DNA of 40,921 nt, taken from UBA6183 sp964545895 (GTDB lineage: Bacteria > Bacteroidota > Bacteroidia > UKL13-3). The translations under genes and the position numbers were made by a program. Location of the stretch: positions 1 to 40,921 of the forward strand of contig CAZJHS010000016.1 in assembly GCA_964545895.1 (NCBI GenBank), written 5' to 3'. Shown in pieces: positions 23,516-31,306 of the stretch (position 1 is the stretch's first letter; each line of letters opens with the position of its first letter). A model generated the notes under the pieces. The model was not told the DNA's origin. It did not search any database and saw only the letters and a list, made by a program, of their open reading frames with translations.

Positions 23516-24355
23516 TTAATAGGTCTTTTTTATGAGTTGAATAAATTCTTTAACACTTTCTTCAATGCCACGTATTCTATCTGTATTTGTTAACAGAGCG
23601 AGCATATCATCTTTTAACGTTGCAGATAATTGCCAAGTTTTTGGAATTTGATTAAATAACTCATCTAATAAAGCATTAATTTGTTTGGGGTTGCAAATGT
23701 ATGTATATTTTTTAACTAAATCTACAACCGCATGTATATCATAGTATTTGATTATGAGTTCGCGAACAATGTCAGCTCTGAGAATTGTGTTATCTACGCT
23801 AAAATAATGGTTAGGATTTATTTTGCCCAAATAGTCTAACCCACCAAAAGTATCGTAATGGTCAATAGCATAAATTGTTTTGGTTTTTCCTTTTGAAAGT
23901 AAAAGATTAAAGTTTCCAGGATGCCTATCTTTATTACCTATATGCATATCAAAAATTGCTATAGAAATTAAGTCATATGGATTATTCAGCTTTTTAAAAT
24001 CTGATTTTTTATTTATCAGAGGTAAATTAGTTACCATATCAACATACGGAATTTCTTTAACGCCAAATGCTGTAATACCTTCTTTAAAAAATCTTATGTT
24101 TCCATAATTTTTAATTCTACTATGTGCTAGTGAGTTTTCACTTATGTATATAAAGGCCATTTCGGGAATTTTCAACCCAATTAATTCGGCTATCTTATTA
24201 CAAGCAAGTTCATAAACCAAACAATCGAACTCATTTGGCTCTTGAATATACTTTGCATAATAGATCTCCTGGTCTTCGCACAAAAAGGATATCGGAGCAT
24301 TTTTGGTGTCCGTGTATTCCATGATCATTTTTTGTGTATTTACTGTTTTTATCAT
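23516..24355 (-). CDS. HipA-like protein kinase
   Basis: 279 residues. The catalytic core is clear: FDMHIGNKDRHPGNF with D136, N141, D143, R144, H145 and N148, followed by IYAIDHYDTF with D165. This D-x4-N-x-D-R-H-x2-N plus later IDH is the pattern of the HipA/phosphatidylinositol-kinase-like fold. A candidate ATP lysine is K35 in EIYYAKYI. Length is much shorter than E. coli HipA (about 440 residues): the N-terminal subdomain is missing and no HipB-like repressor gene accompanies it. It fits the short HipA-related kinases that pair with a DUF3037-like gene. Kinase activity is inferred; the target is unknown. The gene overlaps nothing upstream and lies 2 bases before its partner. Confidence 0.82.
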   Translation of the reverse strand: MIKTVNTQKMIMEYTDTKNAPISFLCEDQEIYYAKYIQEPNEFDCLVYELACNKIAELIGLKIPEMAFIYISENSLAHSRIKNYGNIRFFKEGITAFGVKEIPYVDMVTNLPLINKKSDFKKLNNPYDLISIAIFDMHIGNKDRHPGNFNLLLSKGKTKTIYAIDHYDTFGGLDYLGKINPNHYFSVDNTILRADIVRELIIKYYDIHAVVDLVKKYTYICNPKQINALLDELFNQIPKTWQLSATLKDDMLALLTNTDRIRGIEESVKEFIQLIKKTY

Positions 24356-24360
24356 AGGCT

Positions 24361-24428
24361 TTACTCTTCCACGCCAACCTCATCAATTTGTTTCATCAGG
24401 TTATTAGTTTGGGTTAGGGCAACAATTA
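24361..24428 (-). other. Short open stretch before the HipA-like gene (leader ORF or gene remnant)
   Basis: On the minus strand an open stretch reads KIIVALTQTNNLMKQIDEVG and ends in VEE then TAA, five bases before the kinase ATG. The only ATG inside gives an 11-residue peptide (24361-24396). The sequence is protein-like and could be the 3' end of a truncated gene removed when the insert arrived, or a small upstream ORF. I cannot tell which. Confidence 0.3.
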
Positions 24429-24474
24429 TTTTGTTTTAAATTTTAATTAATCGAATATATCAAAATAACTTCAT

Positions 24475-24514
24475 AAAAAATCCCCCACCGATTTTACTCG
24501 ATGAGGGATTTTGT
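24475..24514 (-). terminator. Intrinsic terminator of the ribonucleotide reductase gene
   Basis: On the minus strand AAAATCCCTCATCG pairs with CGGTGGGGGATTTT and is followed by TTATGA; the outer 8-bp stem (24477-24484 with 24505-24512) is perfect. It lies about 30 bases after the nrdJ stop and isolates it from the HipA-like insert. Confidence 0.85.
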
Positions 24515-24541
24515 ATAAAGTATGATTATTAAATCAATTGA

Positions 24542-27500
24542 TTAACTGCAACCTGTTTGTGTACCGCAGTTCATGCATTTGTAGCAAGCACCGCTGCGTA
24601 TGGTTAAACTACCGCAACTTGGGCAAGCAGGGCTATCGCCAAAGCTTTTTAAGTAAGCTTGTGTTTGGTCTATAGCTGGTGCACTAGCTTCTGGCTGTGT
24701 GGTGGTTTCTACCGTTGCTGGTTTCATAAAACCTATTGGTGCTGGTGCAGCAATTGTGGTGTTTACAGCTGGTGCCGATAACTCTTGTACAGCCGCAGTT
24801 GGGTAAGTATGTTTTTGGTTAACCGCCAAGTGCGAACGTTGCTCATCTGTTGCTGGTACCTGAATAAAATCTTCACGGCCTAAGTATTCAAATCCTAACA
24901 TGCGGAACATGTAATCGATAATTGAAGTGGCATTTTTGATATTACCATGACCAGTTACCATACCTGCAGGTTCAAAACGGGTAAAGGTAAATTTATCAAC
25001 GTACTCTTCTAAAGGCACACCGTATTGTAAACCTAACGATACTGCAATAGAGAAGCAGTTCATTAACGAACGAAGTGTTGCACCTTCTTTGTGTAAGTCA
25101 ACAAAAATTTCACCTAACGTTCCATCTTCGTACTCACCTGTGCGCACAAATATGGTTTGTCCGCCAACGCTTGCTTTTTGTGTAAAGCCGGTACGTTTGC
25201 CAGGCAATTGCTTGCGCTCTACAATGCGCGCTAACTTACGTTTAAACTCTGTATCATGACTGCGGTTTAAAATGGCAGTAGCAGCATCTAAAACTTGTTC
25301 TGGGGTTAATTCGCCAACAGGTTTGTTTGCATCAGCACCTAAAACAGATTCAACTGCTTCTTGTACTTCTTCCTCTTCCTTAACATCCGATTTGTTGCTA
25401 AGTGGTTGAGATAATTTGCAACCATCGCGGTAAAGTGCATTAGCTTTTAAGCCCATGCTCCAGCTTAAGTGGTAGCATTCTTTAATATCATCAACAGAAG
25501 CCTCGTTAGGTAAGTTAATGGTTTTTGAAATTGCACCTGATAAGAAAGGTTGTGCAGCAGCCATCATTCTGATGTGACCTGTAGCAGCAATGTAACGCTC
25601 TCCAATGTTTCCGCATTTATTTGCGCAATCAAATACAGCTAAATGTTCCTCTTTTAATGCAGGAGCACCTTCTACCGTCATTGTTCCACATACATAGTTG
25701 TTTGCTTCTTCAATTTCGGCACGTGTAAATCCTAATTTACGCAATAAGTTAAATTTAGGATGGTTGTATTCGTCAGCACTAAAGCCTAAACGTTGCATGC
25801 ACTCTTCACCTAAAGTCCAGTGGTTAAATGCGAAGCTAATTTCAAATGCACCTGATGCAGCTTTATCTAATTTAGCAATTTCTTCAGCTGTAAATCCACG
25901 GAAAGCTAAACTCTCCGGATTGATGTGTGGAGCACCGGTTAAGGTAGCATGACCAATAGCGTATTTAATAATGGCATCACTTTCTTCTGCAGTGTAACCT
26001 AAGTTTTTTAATGCAGCAGGAACTGACTGGTTGATGATTTTAAAGTATCCACCACCTGATAATTTTTTGAATTTAACCAAAGCAAAATCAGGCTCAATAC
26101 CGGTTGTATCGCAATCCATTACTAAACCAATTGTTCCGGTTGGCGCAATTACAGTAGTTTGTGCGTTACGGTAACCATGTTTTTCACCTAATTGTACTGC
26201 ATTATCCCACGAAGTGCAAGCTGCACTTAATAAGTAATCAGGGCAATATTTAGGATCAATACCTACCGGTTTAATCGTTAATTCTTCGTATGCGTCTGTT
26301 GCGTTGTATGCAGCATAGCGGTGGTTACGCATTACACGTAACATGTGTTTTTTATTCTCTTCGTATTTAGGGAATGCACCTAAATGTGCAGCCATTTCGG
26401 CTGAAGTGCTGTAAGCTGTACCTGTTAAGATAGCCGTAATAGCACCGCAAATAGCAAATGCTTTTGGCGAATCGTAAGGAATACCTGCTACCATTAGTGC
26501 AGTACCTAAGTTAGCATAACCTAAACCTAAGGTGCGGTATTCGTATGATAGTTGCGCTACTTCTTGTGATGGGAATTGTGCCATCAATACCGAAACCTCT
26601 AATACAATTGTCCAGATGCGTGAAGCATGTTCAATTCCTTTTACATCAAACTCGCAAGTTTCTGGATTAAAGAAACGCATTAAATTTAATGAAGCTAAGT
26701 TACATGCAGTGTTATCCAAGAACATGTACTCTGAGCAAGGATTAGATGCATTGATTCTTCCACCCTCAGGGCAAGTATGCCACTCGTTAATGGTTGAATC
26801 GTATTGTACACCAGGATCAGCGCAAGCCCAAGCAGCATCACCAATCATATCCCACAATTCTTTAGCAGGAATTGATTTCATTACGTTGCCTTTTGCACGG
26901 CCCACTAAATCCCAGTTTTTACCTTCTTCTAATGCTTTGAAAAATGCATGCGGAATACGAACTGAGTTGTTTGAGTTTTGACCCGAAACAGTAGCATAAG
27001 CTTCACCTTCGTAATCGCTAGGATATCCTGCAGCAATTAAAGCTGCAACTTTTTTCTCTTCGTCTTTTTTCCAATTGATGAACTCAACAATCTCTGGATG
27101 ATCTAAATCAAGGCAAACCATTTTAGCAGCACGTCTGGTTGTTCCTCCAGATTTAATTGCACCTGCAGCACGATCGCCAATTTTTAAGAAACTCATTAAA
27201 CCAGATGAGGTTCCGCCACCCGAAAGTTTTTCGCCTGCACCACGTACACGGCTAAAGTTTGTTCCAACACCCGAACCATATTTGAAAATACGTGCTTCAC
27301 GTACCCAAAGGTCCATAATACCACCTTCGTTTACCAAATCATCATCAACAGACAATATGAAACACGCGTGGGGTTGTGGACGTTCATATGCCGAGGTTGA
27401 TTTTTCTAATTTACCAGTGGTTGGGTTTACAAAGTAATGACCTTGTGGTTTACCGGTAATGCCGTATGAGCTGTGCAAACCAGTATTAAACCATTGAGGT

Positions 27501-27913
27501 GAGTTTGGTGCAGCATACTGCCCAATAATCATAAATACCAACTCATCATAAAACTTGTTTGCATCTTCTGCAGAAGCAAAGTAGCTGTATTGTTCGCCCC
27601 AAGTTTTCCAGCAATGTGCCATACGATGCGCAACTTGCTTAATAGAGTTTTCGCTTCCGGTTGTGCCATCAGGCATCGGAACTCCAGCTTTACGGAAATA
27701 CTTTTGTGCTAATACATCAGTAGCAACTTGGCTCCAAAATTTCGGAACTTCTACGTTGTTTAGCTCAAATACTTTTTCGCCATTTGGATTTTTAATTACA
27801 GAGGTGCGGCTGTCGTATTCAAACAAGTCGAATGCGCTTACACCATCTTTAGTAAAGAAGCGATCCACGCGAAGGCCTCTTTGCTCGGTTTTTTTAGATG
27901 ATTTGGTGCTCAT
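24542..27913 (-). CDS. nrdJ: Adenosylcobalamin-dependent (class II) ribonucleotide reductase
   Basis: 1,123 residues. The catalytic barrel has the N-x-C-x-E active-site motif in NASNPCSEYMFLDNTACNLA, the substrate/loop regions FKYGSGVGTNFSRVRGAGE and GGTTRRAAKMVCLDLDHPE, and APTGTIGLVMDCDTTGIEPD. A TSCPD-type domain (about 945-1045; GGQTIFVRTGEYEDGTLGEI) follows, and the C-terminus is a Cys-rich tail ACPSCGSLTIRSG...CYKCMNCGTQTGC that is a zinc-ribbon/redox element. No N-terminal ATP-cone was seen. The enzyme makes deoxyribonucleotides from ribonucleoside diphosphates using B12, with or without oxygen. The gene is monocistronic, with a terminator close behind and a 438-base upstream spacer. 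Length and domain order fit the long NrdJ type. Confidence 0.95.
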   Translation of the reverse strand: MSTKSSKKTEQRGLRVDRFFTKDGVSAFDLFEYDSRTSVIKNPNGEKVFELNNVEVPKFWSQVATDVLAQKYFRKAGVPMPDGTTGSENSIKQVAHRMAHCWKTWGEQYSYFASAEDANKFYDELVFMIIGQYAAPNSPQWFNTGLHSSYGITGKPQGHYFVNPTTGKLEKSTSAYERPQPHACFILSVDDDLVNEGGIMDLWVREARIFKYGSGVGTNFSRVRGAGEKLSGGGTSSGLMSFLKIGDRAAGAIKSGGTTRRAAKMVCLDLDHPEIVEFINWKKDEEKKVAALIAAGYPSDYEGEAYATVSGQNSNNSVRIPHAFFKALEEGKNWDLVGRAKGNVMKSIPAKELWDMIGDAAWACADPGVQYDSTINEWHTCPEGGRINASNPCSEYMFLDNTACNLASLNLMRFFNPETCEFDVKGIEHASRIWTIVLEVSVLMAQFPSQEVAQLSYEYRTLGLGYANLGTALMVAGIPYDSPKAFAICGAITAILTGTAYSTSAEMAAHLGAFPKYEENKKHMLRVMRNHRYAAYNATDAYEELTIKPVGIDPKYCPDYLLSAACTSWDNAVQLGEKHGYRNAQTTVIAPTGTIGLVMDCDTTGIEPDFALVKFKKLSGGGYFKIINQSVPAALKNLGYTAEESDAIIKYAIGHATLTGAPHINPESLAFRGFTAEEIAKLDKAASGAFEISFAFNHWTLGEECMQRLGFSADEYNHPKFNLLRKLGFTRAEIEEANNYVCGTMTVEGAPALKEEHLAVFDCANKCGNIGERYIAATGHIRMMAAAQPFLSGAISKTINLPNEASVDDIKECYHLSWSMGLKANALYRDGCKLSQPLSNKSDVKEEEEVQEAVESVLGADANKPVGELTPEQVLDAATAILNRSHDTEFKRKLARIVERKQLPGKRTGFTQKASVGGQTIFVRTGEYEDGTLGEIFVDLHKEGATLRSLMNCFSIAVSLGLQYGVPLEEYVDKFTFTRFEPAGMVTGHGNIKNATSIIDYMFRMLGFEYLGREDFIQVPATDEQRSHLAVNQKHTYPTAAVQELSAPAVNTTIAAPAPIGFMKPATVETTTQPEASAPAIDQTQAYLKSFGDSPACPSCGSLTIRSGACYKCMNCGTQTGCS

Positions 27914-28352
27914 AATTATGGAACAAAATTTTTGGTTTATATGTCTTTAAAAAGTAACTCCGTTTTTTTACGGGGTTTTTCATCAAAAATGCTCTAGAAT
28001 AAGTTTCCAATCAAACTGCATTTTCCACACGCAAAATTTTGCCAACATTCCACAGGCACATTCTACTTGGGCTAAGGTATGTGCATAACCTAATTATTCA
28101 CATCAAAAATCCCCATTTTGCTGAAATAGCTTGCGTTTTTATTTGCCTTAAAATCAGGTAGTTTGTTGCTAAAATTAGACAGTGAGGCACTTAGCCTATG
28201 GTTTTACTTGTAAGCCCCATGTTTTGCTGATGATTAGAAAAAAAATAAAACTAAATGAACCCTTTTTTGTAACATAAAATAGCACTTACCATAAAAAGTG
28301 CTTTATTTGTAATGATGGCTAAAAAAGCAACGTTGTTGCGCCAAAAAATAAT
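27914..28352. other. 438-base divergent leader between nrdJ and the GGGPS-like gene
   Basis: No coding gene seen. On the nrdJ side there is a hairpin resembling a terminator (27956-27977). Further out are a 12-base palindrome GCAAAATTTTGC (28031-28042) and two copies of CCCCATnTTTTGCTGA-like sequence (28111-28124 and 28215-28230). On the rightward side a 7-bp inverted repeat AGCACTT/AAGTGCT (28281-28302) precedes TTTATTTG (28302-28309), a near-consensus -7 box. I looked for the conserved cores of a cobalamin riboswitch and did not find them convincingly, so regulation remains open. Confidence 0.5.
27956..27977 (-). promoter_or_regulatory. Terminator-like hairpin in the nrdJ leader
   Basis: On the minus strand AACCCCG (27977-27971) pairs with CGGAGTT (27962-27956, one G-T pair) around TAAAAAAA and is followed by ACTTTTTAAAG. 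It lies about 43 bases before the start codon, where an attenuator or riboswitch expression platform would be. Confidence 0.45.
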
Positions 28353-29105
28353 TTGAAAAATACCGTTTTACATACACTTACCCACCAAGCACAATTAGGC
28401 AAAAAACATTTAGCTGTTTTGGTTGATCCAGATAGCATTAGTAGCGAACAACAATTGGTTACGCTTTGCGAGTTAAGCAATAAAGCTTGTGTTGATTTTA
28501 TTTTGGTAGGCGGTAGTTTAATGACGAATGGTTTTTTTGAAACTTGCATTGAACTTATTAAGCAACATACTTCTATTCCTGTAGTGTTGTTTCCGGGTGA
28601 CGTGATGCAAGTGAGTAAACAGGCTGATGCTATTTTATTTTTATCATTAATTAGTGGTCGTAATCCTGATTTGCTTATTGGTAAACATGTGGTATCAGCA
28701 CCCATGATTAAAAAGAGTGGGATAGAGGTAATACCAACAGGTTATATGCTTATTGATGGTGGTAAAACTACCTCGGTAAGTTACATGAGTAACACCACGC
28801 CTATACCCGCACAAAAAGTAAGTATAGCTGCATGTACTGCTATGGCTGGCGAAATGCTTGGCTTAAAAGTAACATACATGGATGCTGGAAGTGGTGCACA
28901 TCATCCTATATCAACCCAAATGATAAGTGCAGTAAGAGCGCAAGTTACTGGCCCAATATTTATTGGTGGTGGAATTGCAACGCCACAAGCCGCTGTTGAT
29001 GCTTGTTTAGCAGGTGCTGATGTGGTTGTGGTTGGTAATGCGTTTGAAAAAAATCCGGCATTGGTTAATGATATTGCCGCAGCAGTGCACCAACTAAACG
29101 CTTAG
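28353..29105 (+). CDS. Geranylgeranylglyceryl-phosphate synthase family protein (PcrB/GGGPS)
   Basis: 250 residues. It is a TIM-barrel prenyltransferase: LAVLVDPDSIS with the Mg-binding aspartate, FILVGGSLM, PVVLFPGDV, ISGRNPDLLIG, VIPTGYMLIDGG, TYMDAGSGAHHPI, PIFIGGGIATPQAA and VVVVGNAFE. The family joins a polyprenyl diphosphate to glycerol-1-phosphate; archaea use it for membrane lipids, and bacterial members include PcrB and Bacteroidota GGGPS forms whose lipid product is less clear. The family N-terminus (short helix then KKHLAVLVDPD) supports the TTG start at 28353; a stop codon overlapping it closes the frame upstream. The gene is convergent with ywbE, 10 bases apart. Confidence 0.92.
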   Translation: MKNTVLHTLTHQAQLGKKHLAVLVDPDSISSEQQLVTLCELSNKACVDFILVGGSLMTNGFFETCIELIKQHTSIPVVLFPGDVMQVSKQADAILFLSLISGRNPDLLIGKHVVSAPMIKKSGIEVIPTGYMLIDGGKTTSVSYMSNTTPIPAQKVSIAACTAMAGEMLGLKVTYMDAGSGAHHPISTQMISAVRAQVTGPIFIGGGIATPQAAVDACLAGADVVVVGNAFEKNPALVNDIAAAVHQLNA

Positions 29106-29115
29106 TTTAGCGTGT

Positions 29116-29319
29116 TTAAAAATCATCTTCAATAATTTCTTGTACACGCCCAATTTGTCCGTCTTCAAGGCGTACTTTAATACCACGATGATGCTTTGGG
29201 GCACTGGTTAAAATATCTTTTACAATGCCCTCGGTTAAGTCGCCAGTACGTTGATCTTTTTTTAATACGATAAGCACCAAATCGCCACGCTTAATATTAG
29301 CACGAATAGTTCCGTCCAT
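29116..29319 (-). CDS. YwbE family protein
   Basis: 67 residues, full length for YwbE-like proteins (DUF2196). Nearly the whole sequence is conserved: GTIRANIKRGDLVLIVLKKD, RTGDLTEGIVKDILT, HRGIKVRLEDGQIGRVQEI. The KOW/SH3-like strand pattern suggests a small RNA- or protein-binding role, but the function is not established. Its ATG directly follows the kup stop codon (TAAATG), so it is translated from the same message. Confidence 0.88.
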   Translation of the reverse strand: MDGTIRANIKRGDLVLIVLKKDQRTGDLTEGIVKDILTSAPKHHRGIKVRLEDGQIGRVQEIIEDDF

Positions 29320-31266
29320 TTATTTAAAAACGCGTTTTAATTTAAACTCTTTTACTGGTGCAATAATCATCGGTACTTTTTCTACCGTAACCGAACTGGT
29401 GTCAAGTCCAAAAGCTTTTTCCTCGCTTAAACTTAATGTGTCAAGAACACTGTATGCATCCATAATTAAGCTTTCGTAAACACTTAATTCGTTTTCGTAG
29501 CTTAAGTGGCGTTTTAATACCACAAAACGGAAATCGCCAGTAATATTTAGTTTGCTTAATGATGCATAACGACTTGTTACATCTACCTCGTGGTTGCGCA
29601 TTAATTCTTCTACCACTTTACGGAAGTAGAAATTGATTTTTTGTTCAACCCTAAAGCCTAGCTTAAACTCTACTTTAATTACATCTTGGCTAGCTAAATG
29701 GTCAACTTTGTACTCCATGGTATAAGGCTGATCATCTACGTGTATGTGCACAAACCAATAAATATCGGCACGTTTAGGTTGTTTTTGAAGTATGCTGTAC
29801 ACTACTTTATTTTCAACTTCCATTAAGCTATCGGCACTCGTTAAATACACCAAGTGAGTAGCGTATTTAGGTATAGAGCTATCGTTACTTAGTTGTTGTA
29901 AAATGGGAATATAGTCGCGCAGTTTTACAAACTCAGTTAAACGGTTTTTAATTTTACGGCCCTTAAACCAAACCCACATTACAAAAATAAATATGCAGCT
30001 TATAAGCACCGTAACCCAACCTCCATGTTCAAACTTTCTTAAGTTGGCCATTAAAAACGAAAGCTCAATGGGTAAATAAACAAGCAATAGTAAAATGGTT
30101 AAAATGCGCGGAGTTCTTACTTTATCTAAATAATTAAAAAGTAAGATAGTGGTCATTAACATGGCAACTGTGATAGCTAAACCATAAGCTGCTTCCATTT
30201 TTGCCGATTCTTCGAAGTAAAGCACAACTGCAATACAACCTGCCCAAAGTATCCAGTTTGCGCTTGGTACATATAATTGTCCTTTTGCATCTGATGGATA
30301 TTTAATACGAACCTTAGGCCAAACATTTAACCTCAAAGCCTCACTAATTAATGTAAATGAACCACTAATTAACGCTTGACTGGCAATAATTGCAGCTAGA
30401 GTTGCTATGATAATACCAGGTAGCAAAAACCACTCGGGCATTAATGCAAAAAATGGATTTACATCATGAAATGTTTTACCTTCATATTGTAATAACCAAG
30501 CACCCTGGCCTAAGTAATTTAGGATGAGTGTTGCTTTAACAAAAATCCAGCTTACACGTATGTTTTTCTTACCGCAGTGGCCTAAGTCGCTATATAAAGC
30601 TTCGGCCCCAGTGGTACATAAAAATACTGCACCAAGTAGCCAATATCCTTCGGGGTAGTTTACTAATAAGTTGTAAGCGTAGTATGGATTAACCGCATGT
30701 AAAACCGTAGGAAATTTCATAGCCCAGCTTAAACCAAGTATAGCTAACATGCTAAACCAAACTAACATAATTGGACCGAATGCTTTACCCACAATACTTG
30801 TTCCAACACGTTGGATAACAAAAAGTGTGGTGATAATAACAATTACAATTGGTATGGTTGGAATATTGGGGTTTAGTATTAAAAGACCTTCAATGGCTGA
30901 TGATACCGAAACCGGAGGAGTTATTACCCCATCAGCTAAAAGCGCACAACCACCCACAATAGCAGGGAATATGAGGTAAGGTCTTCGTCTGCGAATTAAT
31001 GCGTATAGCGAGAATATACCACCTTCACCATTATTATCTGCACGTAATGTAATGATTACATATTTGAGTGTAGTTTGTAATGTTAAAGTCCAAAAGATGC
31101 AAGATAATCCACCAAAAATAAGCTCTTTGGTTATTACCTTATCGGCCACAATGGCTTTTACCACGTATAATGGCGAGGTTCCAATGTCGCCATAAATTAT
31201 ACCTAATGTTATTAAAAGTCCGGCTAGCGAAACTTTAGATAAATGACTGTGATGTTGATCGCTCAA
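29320..31266 (-). CDS. kup: Kup-type potassium uptake transporter
   Basis: 648 residues. The N-terminus SLAGLLITLGIIYGDIGTSPLYVVKA is the Kup signature, followed by DNNGEGGIFSLYALIRRRR and ADGVITPPVSVSSAIEGL. About twelve membrane spans cover residues 15-430; a large cytoplasmic C-terminal domain (about 450-648) completes it. It imports K+ with protons. The start codon is TTG at 31266 (MSDQHHSHL), since no ATG precedes the first conserved helix. An exact TAnnTTTG box lies inside the recQ stop region just upstream, so kup-ywbE has its own promoter. Confidence 0.95.
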   Translation of the reverse strand: MSDQHHSHLSKVSLAGLLITLGIIYGDIGTSPLYVVKAIVADKVITKELIFGGLSCIFWTLTLQTTLKYVIITLRADNNGEGGIFSLYALIRRRRPYLIFPAIVGGCALLADGVITPPVSVSSAIEGLLILNPNIPTIPIVIVIITTLFVIQRVGTSIVGKAFGPIMLVWFSMLAILGLSWAMKFPTVLHAVNPYYAYNLLVNYPEGYWLLGAVFLCTTGAEALYSDLGHCGKKNIRVSWIFVKATLILNYLGQGAWLLQYEGKTFHDVNPFFALMPEWFLLPGIIIATLAAIIASQALISGSFTLISEALRLNVWPKVRIKYPSDAKGQLYVPSANWILWAGCIAVVLYFEESAKMEAAYGLAITVAMLMTTILLFNYLDKVRTPRILTILLLLVYLPIELSFLMANLRKFEHGGWVTVLISCIFIFVMWVWFKGRKIKNRLTEFVKLRDYIPILQQLSNDSSIPKYATHLVYLTSADSLMEVENKVVYSILQKQPKRADIYWFVHIHVDDQPYTMEYKVDHLASQDVIKVEFKLGFRVEQKINFYFRKVVEELMRNHEVDVTSRYASLSKLNITGDFRFVVLKRHLSYENELSVYESLIMDAYSVLDTLSLSEEKAFGLDTSSVTVEKVPMIIAPVKEFKLKRVFK

Positions 31267-31298
31267 AATAGTGTTGTTTAATTATGCTGCTTGATACA

Positions 31299-31306
31299 CA
31301 AATTTA
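31299..31306 (-). promoter_or_regulatory. -7 box for kup-ywbE
   Basis: The minus strand reads TAAATTTG, an exact match to TAnnTTTG. Its first three bases are the recQ stop codon TAA. It lies 33 bases before the TTG start of kup. Confidence 0.55.

Noticed and set aside
27914..28352. Cobalamin riboswitch upstream of nrdJ
   Set aside because: I read both strands for the conserved core and B12 box and found only weak partial resemblance (GCCTCACTGTC); not enough to call.
28312..28356. 14-codon leader ORF (MMAKKATLLRQKII) whose stop overlaps the TTG of the GGGPS-like gene
   Set aside because: The nearest -7 box (28302-28309) would start transcription at or after its ATG, so it is probably not in the message. 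It remains a possibility if the true promoter is further upstream.
29094..29110. CTAAAC/GTTTAG hairpin at the end of the GGGPS-like gene as terminator
   Set aside because: Only 6 AT-rich pairs and no clear T-run; too weak to call.
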